Shown here piece after piece: positions 16,105 to 24,925 of a stretch of DNA of 45,188 nucleotides. The notes beneath the pieces were generated by a model. The model was given only the letters and a program-made list of their open reading frames with translations, had not been told where the DNA came from and ran no database searches. The first letter of the stretch is position 1. Each line of letters starts with the position of its first letter. A program made the position numbers and the translations under genes. Source of the DNA: Mariniblastus sp. (GTDB lineage Bacteria > Planctomycetota > Planctomycetia > Pirellulales > Pirellulaceae); the NCBI GenBank assembly GCA_023300235.1, contig JALZWN010000223.1:1-45188 (forward strand), written 5' to 3'.

Positions 16105-18108
16105 CTAAATAAACACGCGTTTATTAAAGATCAGCCACTCTACGGTGAGCACTGCCAGCGCAAGCATCACCAACCAAATCCATAACTGCTTTCGCGCGAC
16201 CTGGGTGGCAGGCTGAGCCATCACCTCTTCAAGGCCCAAGCCAAGATTCTCACGAACTTCGAGGTTGCTTTCTTGGCGGTCAAGCAGATTGACGGTGAAC
16301 AAATGATCGACGTCCTCGTCATCCTTGCCAGCCACCGAGTACACGCCACATTGCTCCGTGCCCGTGTAGATAAACTGGTTTTCGGCAGTAGCTTGCAGCA
16401 CCAATTCTTTCTTTGACGGGCTTGTGATTTCAATTTCCGGATAAGGCAAACGCGGCTTCAATTGCACCAACTGCCCCGGCCGATAATTCTTCGCTCGGCC
16501 AAACTGTGACGCTCCGCCAAGCGTAAGCACTGCGTTTTGCACAAAGATCGGGAAGCTCAGCAATCGCGGCCAATCCGTGTTCACCGTCGAGACGCCGTCT
16601 TCGTCAACTTTTGTTAGCGGAAAACCGATCACCAAGTCTTCATAATTCCCCCGTGGCCCCACCGAAATGATCGGCCCCTCGGTCGACTGCAGCAACATCG
16701 CGGAGCCTTGGGGAGCCTTATGCACCGTCGATTCTAGAATATTGACTCGCCCCATCTGCAAGTCATACATCACCGGATGAGATTGATCGACGTCGATGAT
16801 CGGAGAGGTCTCTATTTTTTTGACTTCCTTCCAATCCTTTGGCGGCAGCGCACCGATGAAGATCGTGCCACAACTGGGCATTGTCTTCGGGACACATTGG
16901 TCAAACACAACCAAATCGTAAGCACCTAGCACCGAGTTTTCTTCGAATTCTTCGGACTCCACAAAATCGCAGCCCCGAAACTCGACCGTGGAAAAGTTTT
17001 GCAAGCGATCAGTCGTCATCGCCAGTTCCAAGAAACTACGGTCGTTGGTCAACACCAAGGCCTTGATCATTCGAGGAGGATTGAGCACACACGTCGCGAC
17101 GTTATCTTGCATGTAGCAATCAGCCGCGTCGATGCGAAGCTCCAGCGGAATCGCCCTTGTGATCTGGCCCATGTCGCCAGACAGGTCAAAGTTGAGCGTC
17201 GCCGAATTGATGCCTTTGACATCGATTTGTTGAGCATCGGCGAGTTCCCCATCAACCAGCAATGAGACGCCAACGGTCTGGTCCTCTAAACCGGAGTTTT
17301 GCACGCGAGCAAAAACTTGGACCTTGCCGTCGCTTTCCATTTGGTCATTCAAAGAAAACGCAGTGATGCCCAAATTTGCGGCCGGTTCGACTGGCGAGCC
17401 CACCGGATGGTATTCAGCATTCAGGTTGCCCATCTGAAAATCATCAACCGATGTAAAAGCCCCATCGGTGAAAATCATCAACGTGGCTTCGAGAGCATCG
17501 GCGACCTGGATGTCGATTTCGCTTTCTTGGTCGCTGCTTCGACCGGGGTTGGCCAACCCCGAAGCCGTCAACAACGCTTCGGATAAATCCGTTGGTCGCT
17601 GAGTCTGCTTGATCGCAAGGATCTTTTTCTTCAGCAAGCTTTTGGTTTTGGTATACGACTGTTCTACGCGAGCGTCATCGCTGAAGCTGATCACCATCGC
17701 CGCGTCGGTCGACTGCATTTGATCAACAATCGCGCAGGCTTGCCGTTTGGCTTCTTCTAAACGCGAACGATCGTCCGGAGTATCGGTCGCGGACATACTC
17801 GCCGATCGATCCACCACAAAGATAAAACGATTCCCTTGCAACTCCGTTCCATCGCAACCGGGGCTCAAGCAGCTAAGGGCCAGCAAGCCAACGGCGAAAA
17901 GTTGCAGCCACAGCAGCAAGTTATTTCGCAAGCGTTGCCACAAACTATTAACGTGCAAGTCCTCGACCGTTCGCGACCACAAATAAGTGCTTGGCACTTC
18001 CAGCGGCACTCGGCGAAGCTTTAAAAAGTACAGCAAGAAAATCAGCACCGGTACCGTGGCGAAGACCGCCCACTGGTACCACGGCAGCATATTGGGAACC
18101 AAACTCAA
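16105..18108 (-). CDS. BatA-like membrane protein with von Willebrand A domain
   Basis: A 667-aa inner-membrane protein. The N-terminus (about 8-82) has two membrane helices of the BatA aerotolerance N-terminal type around LYFLKLRRVPLEVPS. A VWA domain follows, with the MIDAS motif FVVDRSASMSA (Asp100, Ser102, Ser104) and the later Thr in RPTDLSEAL. A long beta-rich periplasmic region comes next, and a C-terminal helix (about 642-660) ends in NKRVFI. The TTG at 18108 overlaps the DUF58 stop by 4 bases, and an ATG at 18090 is an alternative six residues in. It is co-transcribed with the DUF58 gene. Relatives act with MoxR AAA+ ATPases in envelope maturation or stress, but no moxR adjoins. The MIDAS looks intact. 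Confidence 0.88.
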   Translation of the reverse strand: MSLVPNMLPWYQWAVFATVPVLIFLLYFLKLRRVPLEVPSTYLWSRTVEDLHVNSLWQRLRNNLLLWLQLFAVGLLALSCLSPGCDGTELQGNRFIFVVDRSASMSATDTPDDRSRLEEAKRQACAIVDQMQSTDAAMVISFSDDARVEQSYTKTKSLLKKKILAIKQTQRPTDLSEALLTASGLANPGRSSDQESEIDIQVADALEATLMIFTDGAFTSVDDFQMGNLNAEYHPVGSPVEPAANLGITAFSLNDQMESDGKVQVFARVQNSGLEDQTVGVSLLVDGELADAQQIDVKGINSATLNFDLSGDMGQITRAIPLELRIDAADCYMQDNVATCVLNPPRMIKALVLTNDRSFLELAMTTDRLQNFSTVEFRGCDFVESEEFEENSVLGAYDLVVFDQCVPKTMPSCGTIFIGALPPKDWKEVKKIETSPIIDVDQSHPVMYDLQMGRVNILESTVHKAPQGSAMLLQSTEGPIISVGPRGNYEDLVIGFPLTKVDEDGVSTVNTDWPRLLSFPIFVQNAVLTLGGASQFGRAKNYRPGQLVQLKPRLPYPEIEITSPSKKELVLQATAENQFIYTGTEQCGVYSVAGKDDEDVDHLFTVNLLDRQESNLEVRENLGLGLEEVMAQPATQVARKQLWIWLVMLALAVLTVEWLIFNKRVFI

Positions 18109-19010
18109 CGTACCAGCCCTCGCTGTCGCAAGTATTTCGACACCAAACGCTCCACCGATCGCTCGGTGCTGGTCATCGTGTAAGCAATATCGCGTTTGGC
18201 ACTGAAGTCACGAGCTTCTTCGATGAAGCTGGCAAGGGTTTGTTTGTAGCGATCGATCAACCGGCGGCTAACGCTGATTTCGGCGATGTCTTGGTCTTCG
18301 CAGTCAACCAGCTTCAAATCGCCTTGCAAGTCGGGGTCGATTTCTTCTTGGCTGAGCACATGGATCAAGTAGATGTCCAGGTCGCGAGCGACTAAGTATT
18401 TAAGGGCTTCCTCGTATCCTGATTTGTCCATCAAGTCAGTGATCAGCACGAGGATCCCCTTGCCGGTGTTCCGCAAGCAAAACGCTTTGACGGCTTCGGT
18501 TAGCGTGGTGCTGCCGTCGCTGGCTTGGATGCTTTGTACGTGCTCGGTCAACCGAAACAAACTTTTGCGACCGCGAAGCACTGGCGCCGAATTCGTTTTA
18601 GCGCCGTCGAGGGCTTCGATTTTAACACGGTCGGCTCGGCAGAGCCCGATGTAGCCAAGGGCGGCGGCGAGTTGCTTGGCGTAGTGGAGCTTGGTTGGCG
18701 AGCCAAAGTTCATCGACGGGCTGACGTCGATCAGGCTGTAAAAGTGAAGGTCTTCTTCTTCAAGGAACAGTTTCAAAAACAGCTTGTCGAGCCGCGCGTA
18801 GGTGTTCCAATCGATGAAACGCAAATCATCGCCGGCAACGTAGTTTCGAAAGTCAGCAAATTCGACGCTCTGGCCTTTACGACGGCTGCGACGTTCGCCT
18901 TTCATACGACCGCGGAAAATTTTGCGAGACACCAGTTCCATGCGTTCAAGCTGAGCCAACAAAGAAGGGCTTAGCAACGCGGTCGGGTCGGTGGAGGTTG
19001 AAGGCGGCAT
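18105..19010 (-). CDS. DUF58 domain protein
   Basis: A 301-aa cytoplasmic protein of the DUF58 family, a VWA-like domain usually encoded with MoxR and BatA/BatB. Clear family blocks are GRMKGERRSRRKGQSVEF (34-51), DFRNYVAGDDLRFIDWNTYA and FLKLFLEEEDLHFYSLIDVS, the last containing the D-x-S of a MIDAS-like site. VLITDLMD completes it. There is no signal or membrane segment. The stop overlaps the BatA-like start by 4 bases, indicating translational coupling. Its function is known only from association with MoxR chaperone-like ATPases. Confidence 0.92.
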   Translation of the reverse strand: MPPSTSTDPTALLSPSLLAQLERMELVSRKIFRGRMKGERRSRRKGQSVEFADFRNYVAGDDLRFIDWNTYARLDKLFLKLFLEEEDLHFYSLIDVSPSMNFGSPTKLHYAKQLAAALGYIGLCRADRVKIEALDGAKTNSAPVLRGRKSLFRLTEHVQSIQASDGSTTLTEAVKAFCLRNTGKGILVLITDLMDKSGYEEALKYLVARDLDIYLIHVLSQEEIDPDLQGDLKLVDCEDQDIAEISVSRRLIDRYKQTLASFIEEARDFSAKRDIAYTMTSTERSVERLVSKYLRQRGLVR

Positions 19011-19409
19011 AGAGCAGTCACTAATAGCAGGGCGCGAAGGTCACAGTCTATCGAGTTCGATCGGACTCGTCAAAAAGTTGGTTCGAATTGCTTTTGAAAG
19101 AGCGGGAGCTGGTCGAGTTCGCATTGAACCGATTAGAACGGTCTTGGCGAGCGGGCCCGGCGAGCAAATCAGAATGCGACGTTCGACATGAACCGCTGGG
19201 GGCTATCGCCGAGGATCCACTTGATCCGCTCGGCCTACTCGGTCCACTCAGTTTTTCGTTGTAGCAACGGAGGCGTCGCCAAAGCGGCTAGACTAAACCA
19301 ACCGAACCTGGCGGTGGCGGTTGTTGACTCACAAATCAGGTTTGAAATCGAGCTGCAAAATGGCTGAAACGAGCCGCCAAAAGTTTTTCTAAAAAATGCG
19401 GATTCACCC
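19011..19409. other. Intergenic, no gene recognised
   Basis: This lies between the divergent DUF58 gene and the tRNA promoter. I see no moxR remnant, repeat or RNA. The DUF58-BatA promoter should lie at its left end. Confidence 0.45.
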
Positions 19410-19439
19410 TTGGCACAACAATCGGAACCTGCGTATAAT
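19410..19439 (+). promoter_or_regulatory. Sigma-70-type promoter of the initiator tRNA
   Basis: TTGGCA (19410-19415, 5/6 to TTGACA) and a perfect TATAAT (19434-19439) are separated by 18 bp. The usual start site would fall near 19443-19446, at or within 2 nt of the mature tRNA 5' end. Confidence 0.85.
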
Positions 19440-19444
19440 CTCGC

Positions 19445-19518
<74 letters not shown>

Positions 19519-19525
19519 CTTTAAA

Positions 19526-19563
19526 AGCCAGCCTTAGCAAATTCGCTAAGGCTGGCTTTTTTT
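19526..19563 (+). terminator. Intrinsic terminator of the tRNA gene
   Basis: AGCCAGCCTTAGC (19526-19538) and GCTAAGGCTGGCT (19545-19557) form a perfect 13-bp stem with a 6-nt loop. A run of seven T residues (19557-19563) overlaps the stem end. It begins 8 nt after the mature tRNA. Confidence 0.93.
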
Positions 19564-19587
19564 ATGCGCTAGCGCCAAAGCCGCCCC

Positions 19588-19790
19588 GGTAGCCCGACGC
19601 GTCAGCGAGGAAATGTGGTGATGGGCTTCCAGCCTGTCATGCGCGCGGACAGGCTGACAGGCCGGAAGCCCATCTCCACATCTTCTAGGCTTCGCTAAAA
19701 CATGCTAAATCAACAGGCCCGTCAGCGAGGATTTCCACCGGTTCCTCGCTCACACGTCGGGCTACCACCTATAGCGACTCCCCTATTTGT
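19588..19790. repeat. Composite of interspersed palindromic repeats (copies 2 and 3)
   Basis: The head GGTAGCCCGACGCGTCAGC starts at 19588 and a long hairpin fills 19614-19680: TGTGGTGATGGGCTTCC on the left and GGAAGCCCATCTCCACA on the right, with an ATGCGCGC loop and a small CAGGC duplication. From about 19705 to 19790 a second family member is inverted, ending in CGTCGGGCTACC and a tail shared with 35440-35490. It fills the space between the tRNA terminator and the cutA upstream region. Confidence 0.85.
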
Positions 19791-19942
19791 AAAACGGATA
19801 CACCGCGCCAATACCACTCACTAACGTGAACCACCCCCATACAAAACGCTACAATACCGCGGGCTAAAACGGGGATCGCCTTCGCTGGCCGCCTATTCCT
19901 TTACTTCCCCTACCCTCCCCTGTCTTTACTTTCGCTACAAAA

Positions 19943-20269
19943 ATGGAATTTGATTTCATCCAAATCAGCACCACCTGTGATCGCCGAGAAATCCTTGAGC
20001 AAATCGCAGCCAAGTTAGTTGCCGACAAAATAGCGGCTTGCTGCCAACTGGAGGGACCGGTGACCAGCGTTTATCGCTGGGAAGGGAAAACCGAATCGGC
20101 CGACGAATATCGCTTGTTGATCAAAACAGAATCCGCCTTGTTTTCTGTCGTCGCGGCGAGCATTACCGAACTACACAGCTACGAAGTGCCGCAGATCACC
20201 GCCGTCCCGATCGTAGCCGCCACCGAAGGCTATGCCGCTTGGCTGAGGAACAATGTCGGTCAGGCGTAG
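19943..20269 (+). CDS. cutA: CutA1-family trimeric protein
   Basis: A 108-aa protein of the CutA1 family, a small trimeric PII-like fold historically linked to divalent-cation tolerance, with an uncertain physiological role. Family motifs are IAACCQLEGPVTSVYRWEGK (31-50), then EYRLLIKTES and the C-terminal HSYEVPQITAVPI. The length is standard and there is no signal peptide. It has no recognisable partner: repeats lie upstream and a convergent membrane-protein gene downstream. No clear ribosome-binding site precedes the ATG. Confidence 0.95.
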   Translation: MEFDFIQISTTCDRREILEQIAAKLVADKIAACCQLEGPVTSVYRWEGKTESADEYRLLIKTESALFSVVAASITELHSYEVPQITAVPIVAATEGYAAWLRNNVGQA

Positions 20270-20313
20270 TGAAACCCTAGAGGCTCAGTTCTTTGCCGAC
20301 CGCCTAAGCCGGT

Positions 20314-21252
20314 CTAAGGCCGTTCCTCAATCGTAATCCACGCAAACTTCAGTTTAAATTCTGAGCAAGCTGACTTGAGTGTTCCGGGACTTCTTAAGCG
20401 ATAACTCAACAATCCATGCGGCAGGGTTTCCGGAGTTCTCATCTTGAATCCGACGACCGTTTCATCGCTGATAATGTCATGACCTTCTGGGCAAAACTCG
20501 AAAAACTTCAGTTCGCCATCGAATTCGAAATCAGTTTGGTTATCGATCGGCCAAGTGGTGTCATGGGCGACAATTTTCTTGCGCCCCGGAAAATAACGAA
20601 CGACGGTTTCATTGGCAACAAACTCATGAGTCGTGGTTTGGTACTGATTACTAACACCATTGAAGAAGTGAAGCCTCAGACGATATTTTTCGTAGTTCCT
20701 AACTCGAAGCAAATACGTGTCATTGACCCTGTAATCGTTTCCCAAAGGAACCAACTCCCAGCAGTCACCGGTTTTGTAGTAGAGATCTTGTGTCACTGAT
20801 CCATGTGACTCTTTCAGATCATGAAGTCGCTGCTTCAACTGTTGAGTTTGCGTAAACGAAGCGAAAACCCACGCCAGCAAAGACAGAAAAGCGATTACGG
20901 TCGCTAGGCCGCGTAAACTAAATCGCTTGCTAAGTTTTAGATTCAGCAAGACAGCAACACTGCCAAAGCCAAAAACCAATGTTGCCAGAACCACGTCTTG
21001 CTGTGCTCCAGGCGGCCATCGGTAGCGAGAAAAATACAACATCACCGGGCTGAGGACCGTCGCTGTTAGCGCGGCGACGGGGAAGATCCAGAATGGGAAC
21101 CGAGCCTTCAGATGTCCTGCTTCCGTTTTAGGCGCAAACAAAACGTTGACGATAAAAAAACCAAACGCCAGCACCAGACAGACGATCGCAAAAATTGCAG
21201 CGAAAACTAACAAGGCTCCCAAGACAATCGTAATTCTTGGTTCGTGACTCAT
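20314..21252 (-). CDS. Membrane protein of unknown function
   Basis: A 312-aa protein with four predicted helices in its first half: about 12-38, 52-74, 85-103 and 114-133. A soluble C-terminal half of about 170 residues follows. The soluble part is beta-rich with several Tyr/Phe-Phe pairs and a Cys in FFEFCPEGHD. No family is recognised. It follows the gene at 21335-21862 on the same strand after 82 nt, so the two may be co-transcribed, and it converges on cutA. There is no clear Shine-Dalgarno before the ATG at 21252. Confidence 0.7.
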   Translation of the reverse strand: MSHEPRITIVLGALLVFAAIFAIVCLVLAFGFFIVNVLFAPKTEAGHLKARFPFWIFPVAALTATVLSPVMLYFSRYRWPPGAQQDVVLATLVFGFGSVAVLLNLKLSKRFSLRGLATVIAFLSLLAWVFASFTQTQQLKQRLHDLKESHGSVTQDLYYKTGDCWELVPLGNDYRVNDTYLLRVRNYEKYRLRLHFFNGVSNQYQTTTHEFVANETVVRYFPGRKKIVAHDTTWPIDNQTDFEFDGELKFFEFCPEGHDIISDETVVGFKMRTPETLPHGLLSYRLRSPGTLKSACSEFKLKFAWITIEERP

Positions 21253-21334
21253 TGCAGGTAAAAGTCTTTCGTTTCTATGTTTCTCAGGACGTTCGCTTCC
21301 ACAGCCGAGTGCATTGCCGTTGCCAGCGGACCAA

Positions 21335-21862
21335 TTAACTTCCAGGCCAAGGTTTTGTCACACCGTAGCTCGCACGCTGTTGAGGATCTGCCATCATTGG
21401 ATAGTTTGTCAAGTTGAGTCGCTTAAGTTTACCGTCGAGTGTCAATTCGCATACGATTTCATGCGCGCCAAACTCGAAAATCTGGAGCGTTTCGTCTTCA
21501 TCGGTGTCGGAGCAGTAAGGCTCGCCCAACGCGGGCACAATGGCTTGACTGGATACCGATACGCCATCGATTTTGATCTCCCCCGCGTAGGGCTTGAAGC
21601 GGTTTTCTTCGTCAGAGAAAACGAGCGAGTAGCCCGAGAACGTTTGATCTGCCTCAAGATCAAAAGACATCCCAAGGTCGCGGTATTCGATAAGGGAGTT
21701 ATTGCCTTTATCACTTCGACCAAAGTCAGACAAAAGCTCAAAATGCGATCCGGACACGACGCCATTGATCGACCAGTTCGACAGGTCAGCCGAAAGGCTT
21801 AAGTTGGCTCGCCGCGTCCACGTGTTGGTCGGATTGTTCCGTCGGAAAATGAAATCTAACAA
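21335..21862 (-). CDS. Hypothetical acidic protein, TTG start
   Basis: A 175-aa acidic protein with no signal peptide or membrane helix and no recognised domain. The frame begins at a TTG (21862), which AAGGAA supports as a ribosome-binding site 6 nt upstream. No in-frame ATG lies near it. The sequence is probably beta-rich, with paired FELLSDFG and FDLEADQTF segments and a DTDEDETLQIFEF region. It may form an operon with the membrane protein downstream. Confidence 0.6.
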   Translation of the reverse strand: MLDFIFRRNNPTNTWTRRANLSLSADLSNWSINGVVSGSHFELLSDFGRSDKGNNSLIEYRDLGMSFDLEADQTFSGYSLVFSDEENRFKPYAGEIKIDGVSVSSQAIVPALGEPYCSDTDEDETLQIFEFGAHEIVCELTLDGKLKRLNLTNYPMMADPQQRASYGVTKPWPGS

Positions 21863-22033
21863 GTGTATTTCCTTTGCTGGTGGCGTTGAACCTTCGATAC
21901 CTGCCTCATTCGTTAGTATAGTCGAAGCCTTGCGTCATAACTCCAACACTCGCAAGTTCGGCCATGACTGGAAATACTTCATCGGGCTTGTCGAGTCCAG
22001 TTTTACTGGCTCTTCCCGGAATTTAGTGGTTGC

Positions 22034-23143
22034 TTACTCGCCAGCGCCGACGGCTTCGGCGACGGATTTGAAGCCGCGTGATTTTAGCTTCGATGCGATG
22101 TGACGATTCATGTCGCGAACCATCCCCGGGCCACCGTAAATGAATCCCGTATAAACCTGCACGAGCGATGCACCCGACAAAATCATCTGCCACGCGTCTT
22201 CGCCGCTCATCACTCCGCCCACGCCGATGATCGGAACCTGCCCCTTGAGTTCGTCATGCAGTTGCTTGACCACTTGGCGGCTGCGAACGGTCAGCGGAGC
22301 ACCGGACAATCCGCCGGCGCCGATTGATTCCACTTCGCTGTCGCTGGTTTTCAAATCCGCTCGTGATAACGTCGTGTTCGTGGCAATGATCCCGGCCATG
22401 TCGATCTCGCGAAGAATCGAAATAATGTCCGCGAGCTGCTCGTCGGTGACGTCCGGTGCGATCTTGAGCAACACCGGCTTGGGGTCGACTTCGTGGTCGG
22501 CGGCCAAACGCTGGTTGAGTTCCAAAATCGATGACAACAACCGCATCAACGGCTCTTTGTTTTGCAGCTTTCGCAAACCGGGCGTGTTGGGCGAGCTAAC
22601 GTTGACCGTAAAATAATCCGCGTAAGCAAACAGTCGCTCGAAACTGAACAAGTAATCTTGGTCGGCTTCTTCAACGGGAACCACTTTGGTTTTGCCAATG
22701 TTCACGCCTAGCACATCGTCGGGGCTGGACCGAGCCGTCCTGGCCAACCGCGCCGCGGCACCGTCGGCGCCGTCGTTGTTGAACCCCATCCGGTTGATGA
22801 TGGCTTTGTCTTTTGGCAACCGAAACAAACGCGGTTTTGGATTGCCGGTCTGCCCTTGGCCAGTGATCGTGCCGACTTCAACATGACCAAAACCAAGCGC
22901 CGCCAGTTCGGGGAACCAGCGAGCGTCTTTGTCAAACCCCGCGGCCAAGCCGATCGGGTTCTTGAAGTCCAAACCAAACACGGTCGTCGCAAGCGTCGGA
23001 TCGTTGACTTGGTAGCGGCTGCGAAACTTGTTCGCGATTAGCTTCGGAGCCAGCAAGTAATCAAAAGCGCCCATCGAAAGATAATGAGCCTTCTCGGCCG
23101 GCAGTTTAAACAGCAGCGGCCGAGCAATTTTGTCCCAGAGCAT
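22034..23143 (-). CDS. pyrD: Dihydroorotate dehydrogenase (quinone), class 2
   Basis: Oxidises dihydroorotate to orotate with quinone as acceptor, in pyrimidine synthesis at the inner membrane. The 369-aa length and N-terminal amphipathic region (DKIARPLLFKLPAEKAHYL) are those of class 2 enzymes. The barrel contains NPIGLAAGFDKDA (62-74), INRMGFNNDGAD (116-127) and the catalytic-Ser motif TVNVSSPNTPGLR (Ser184). KIAPDV and ATNTT follow, with the FMN-phosphate loops IIGVGGVMSGEDA and QVYTGFIYGGPG at the end. It starts 3 nt after the stop of the S1-domain gene and is very likely co-transcribed with it. carA, in the same pathway, lies 13 kb away. Confidence 0.97.
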   Translation of the reverse strand: MLWDKIARPLLFKLPAEKAHYLSMGAFDYLLAPKLIANKFRSRYQVNDPTLATTVFGLDFKNPIGLAAGFDKDARWFPELAALGFGHVEVGTITGQGQTGNPKPRLFRLPKDKAIINRMGFNNDGADGAAARLARTARSSPDDVLGVNIGKTKVVPVEEADQDYLFSFERLFAYADYFTVNVSSPNTPGLRKLQNKEPLMRLLSSILELNQRLAADHEVDPKPVLLKIAPDVTDEQLADIISILREIDMAGIIATNTTLSRADLKTSDSEVESIGAGGLSGAPLTVRSRQVVKQLHDELKGQVPIIGVGGVMSGEDAWQMILSGASLVQVYTGFIYGGPGMVRDMNRHIASKLKSRGFKSVAEAVGAGE

Positions 23144-23146
23144 GGT

Positions 23147-24694
23147 TTACCACTTCAGACCGATTGATTCACCACCGGACTTGCGATCGTTGCCGCCTTT
23201 GAGTGGCTCTGAACGACTCGGCACGGCCAAGTCACGAGCTGGCTCGTCGACTTCTGCGACCGCTGGTTTGCCGTCGGCTTTTTTCGGCGGTGGAGTCAAG
23301 CAAGCTTTGTGCGACAACGAGATCTTTTGGGACTCTTTGTCGATCGACAGAATTTTTACTTCCAGGTCTTGGCCTTCTGAAATCACGCTGCTGACTTTGG
23401 CAACGCGTTTATAAGAAAGCTCAGAGATATGGCAGAGCCCTTCGACGCCGGGCATCAGTTGGACAAACGCACCGAAGTCCGCGATTCGCGTGACCTTGCC
23501 TTGGATGATGTCGTCGACAGAGTAGTCGTCGCTGACGTTTTGCCATGGGTGATCCATGGTGTCACGCAAGGACAGTGAAATTCGGTTGGCTTCGGCGTCA
23601 ATGCTCTCAACCTTAACGCGAACGCCTTCGCCTTCTTTGACCGCTTCGGATGGGTGCTTGATACGAGACCAGCTAAGTTTGCTGATGTGGATCAAACCTT
23701 CGACGCCGCCCAAATCACAGAAGGCACCAAAATCCATTAGCTTCGTGACCACGCCTTCGCGGATCTGACCGGCTTCGAGTTCCTTCAAAAGCTCGACACG
23801 CTTTTCTTCGTTCTCGCGGTCCAAGACTGCTCGGTGGCTAAGCACCAAACGGCGTTTTTCTGGTTTAACTTCAACTGCCACGCAGGTGAGCTTCTTGCCG
23901 ACGTAGGGTGAGAAATCTTCGACGCGGAAACGGCTGACTTGGCTGGCCGGGATGAAACCGCGAAGCGCTCCGATGGACGCTTCCAGTCCGCCGGTGTTGG
24001 TTCCGGTGACGGTCGCTTCAACGACGTCGCCTTCGTTCAGGTCTTCCCAGTCCGATGCACCGATGGCGGCTCCGGGAACGGCGAGTTCGTACAGGCCGTC
24101 TTCGCTATTGCGAGACCGCACAATCAACTCGACCAAATCGCCTTCGCTGGGAGCTTCTTTAAAGTGGTGCAGCGTGGCGACGCCTTCGAGTTGTCCTTCG
24201 AGTTTGACGAACACGTTGTCTTCGTGAATCTTGGTGATCGGAGCTTTGACGCGTGTACCGGATTCGATTTCTTTGGCAGACGTTGCGGCTACCGAGACGA
24301 CGTCGTCCATCGAGATGTCGCCGAGTGCGGCTTCGATTTCGGCGTCGACGTCCTCGGACAATCCAGCATTAGATTTGATGTGGACTTCTTCGACTTTGAT
24401 TTCTTCGACCGACTGATCGGAGAGTTTGATCGGGTTGGCGACGGCTGCCTGGACGGCTTTGGGCGCCGATGGCGAAAGCGATTTGTCAGCTGGGTCACGT
24501 TGAGAACCGATGGCCACCGATGGCTTGGCCGGCTGAACCGCGGCCGCAGCGACAGGTACTGATGCAACGGGCGTCGCCGGTGCAGCAGGTGCAGCAGCGG
24601 GTCCAGCAGGTTTCGCTGCCGGAGTTGCCGGCGGCTGAGAGGCCGAAACTTCAGGAGCCGGAGTTGGGTTTGCGTTTTGTTCTTCGTTGGTCAT
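23147..24694 (-). CDS. S1-domain RNA-binding protein (ribosomal protein S1-like)
   Basis: A 515-aa cytoplasmic RNA-binding protein. The first 90 residues are low-complexity Ala/Pro-rich. An acidic linker follows, then four S1 OB-folds at about 145-208, 218-287, 306-377 and 393-464. The last two are the most typical (KLMDFGAFCDLGGVEGLIHIS and RIADFGAFVQLMPGVEGLCHIS), and the first two are divergent. E. coli S1 has six repeats, while four-to-five-repeat S1 proteins occur in other phyla. The tail after 465 is basic/acidic and disordered. pyrD follows after 3 nt. It could be this organism's ribosomal S1 or a separate S1-like regulator, so no symbol is given. Confidence 0.9.
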   Translation of the reverse strand: MTNEEQNANPTPAPEVSASQPPATPAAKPAGPAAAPAAPATPVASVPVAAAAVQPAKPSVAIGSQRDPADKSLSPSAPKAVQAAVANPIKLSDQSVEEIKVEEVHIKSNAGLSEDVDAEIEAALGDISMDDVVSVAATSAKEIESGTRVKAPITKIHEDNVFVKLEGQLEGVATLHHFKEAPSEGDLVELIVRSRNSEDGLYELAVPGAAIGASDWEDLNEGDVVEATVTGTNTGGLEASIGALRGFIPASQVSRFRVEDFSPYVGKKLTCVAVEVKPEKRRLVLSHRAVLDRENEEKRVELLKELEAGQIREGVVTKLMDFGAFCDLGGVEGLIHISKLSWSRIKHPSEAVKEGEGVRVKVESIDAEANRISLSLRDTMDHPWQNVSDDYSVDDIIQGKVTRIADFGAFVQLMPGVEGLCHISELSYKRVAKVSSVISEGQDLEVKILSIDKESQKISLSHKACLTPPPKKADGKPAVAEVDEPARDLAVPSRSEPLKGGNDRKSGGESIGLKW

Positions 24695-24925
24695 GAGAAA
24701 CTTGGACTAATGGAGCTTTTAACTAACAATCAATCGCCTGAGTGCGCTTCGGCGCGGTGAGGCTGTGGACTTATCCGACACATTCTAATATTGAATTGAG
24801 CCGCGGGGCGATAGCCCCGATTTTCACAAACGGTGACGTAACGCACCGGGGCTGTTGCTCAAACGGCTCAAAATTTCAAAGCCGCCGAGGAATTTTAACA
24901 GGTTTTTCGATCTTTGCAGACCTAA

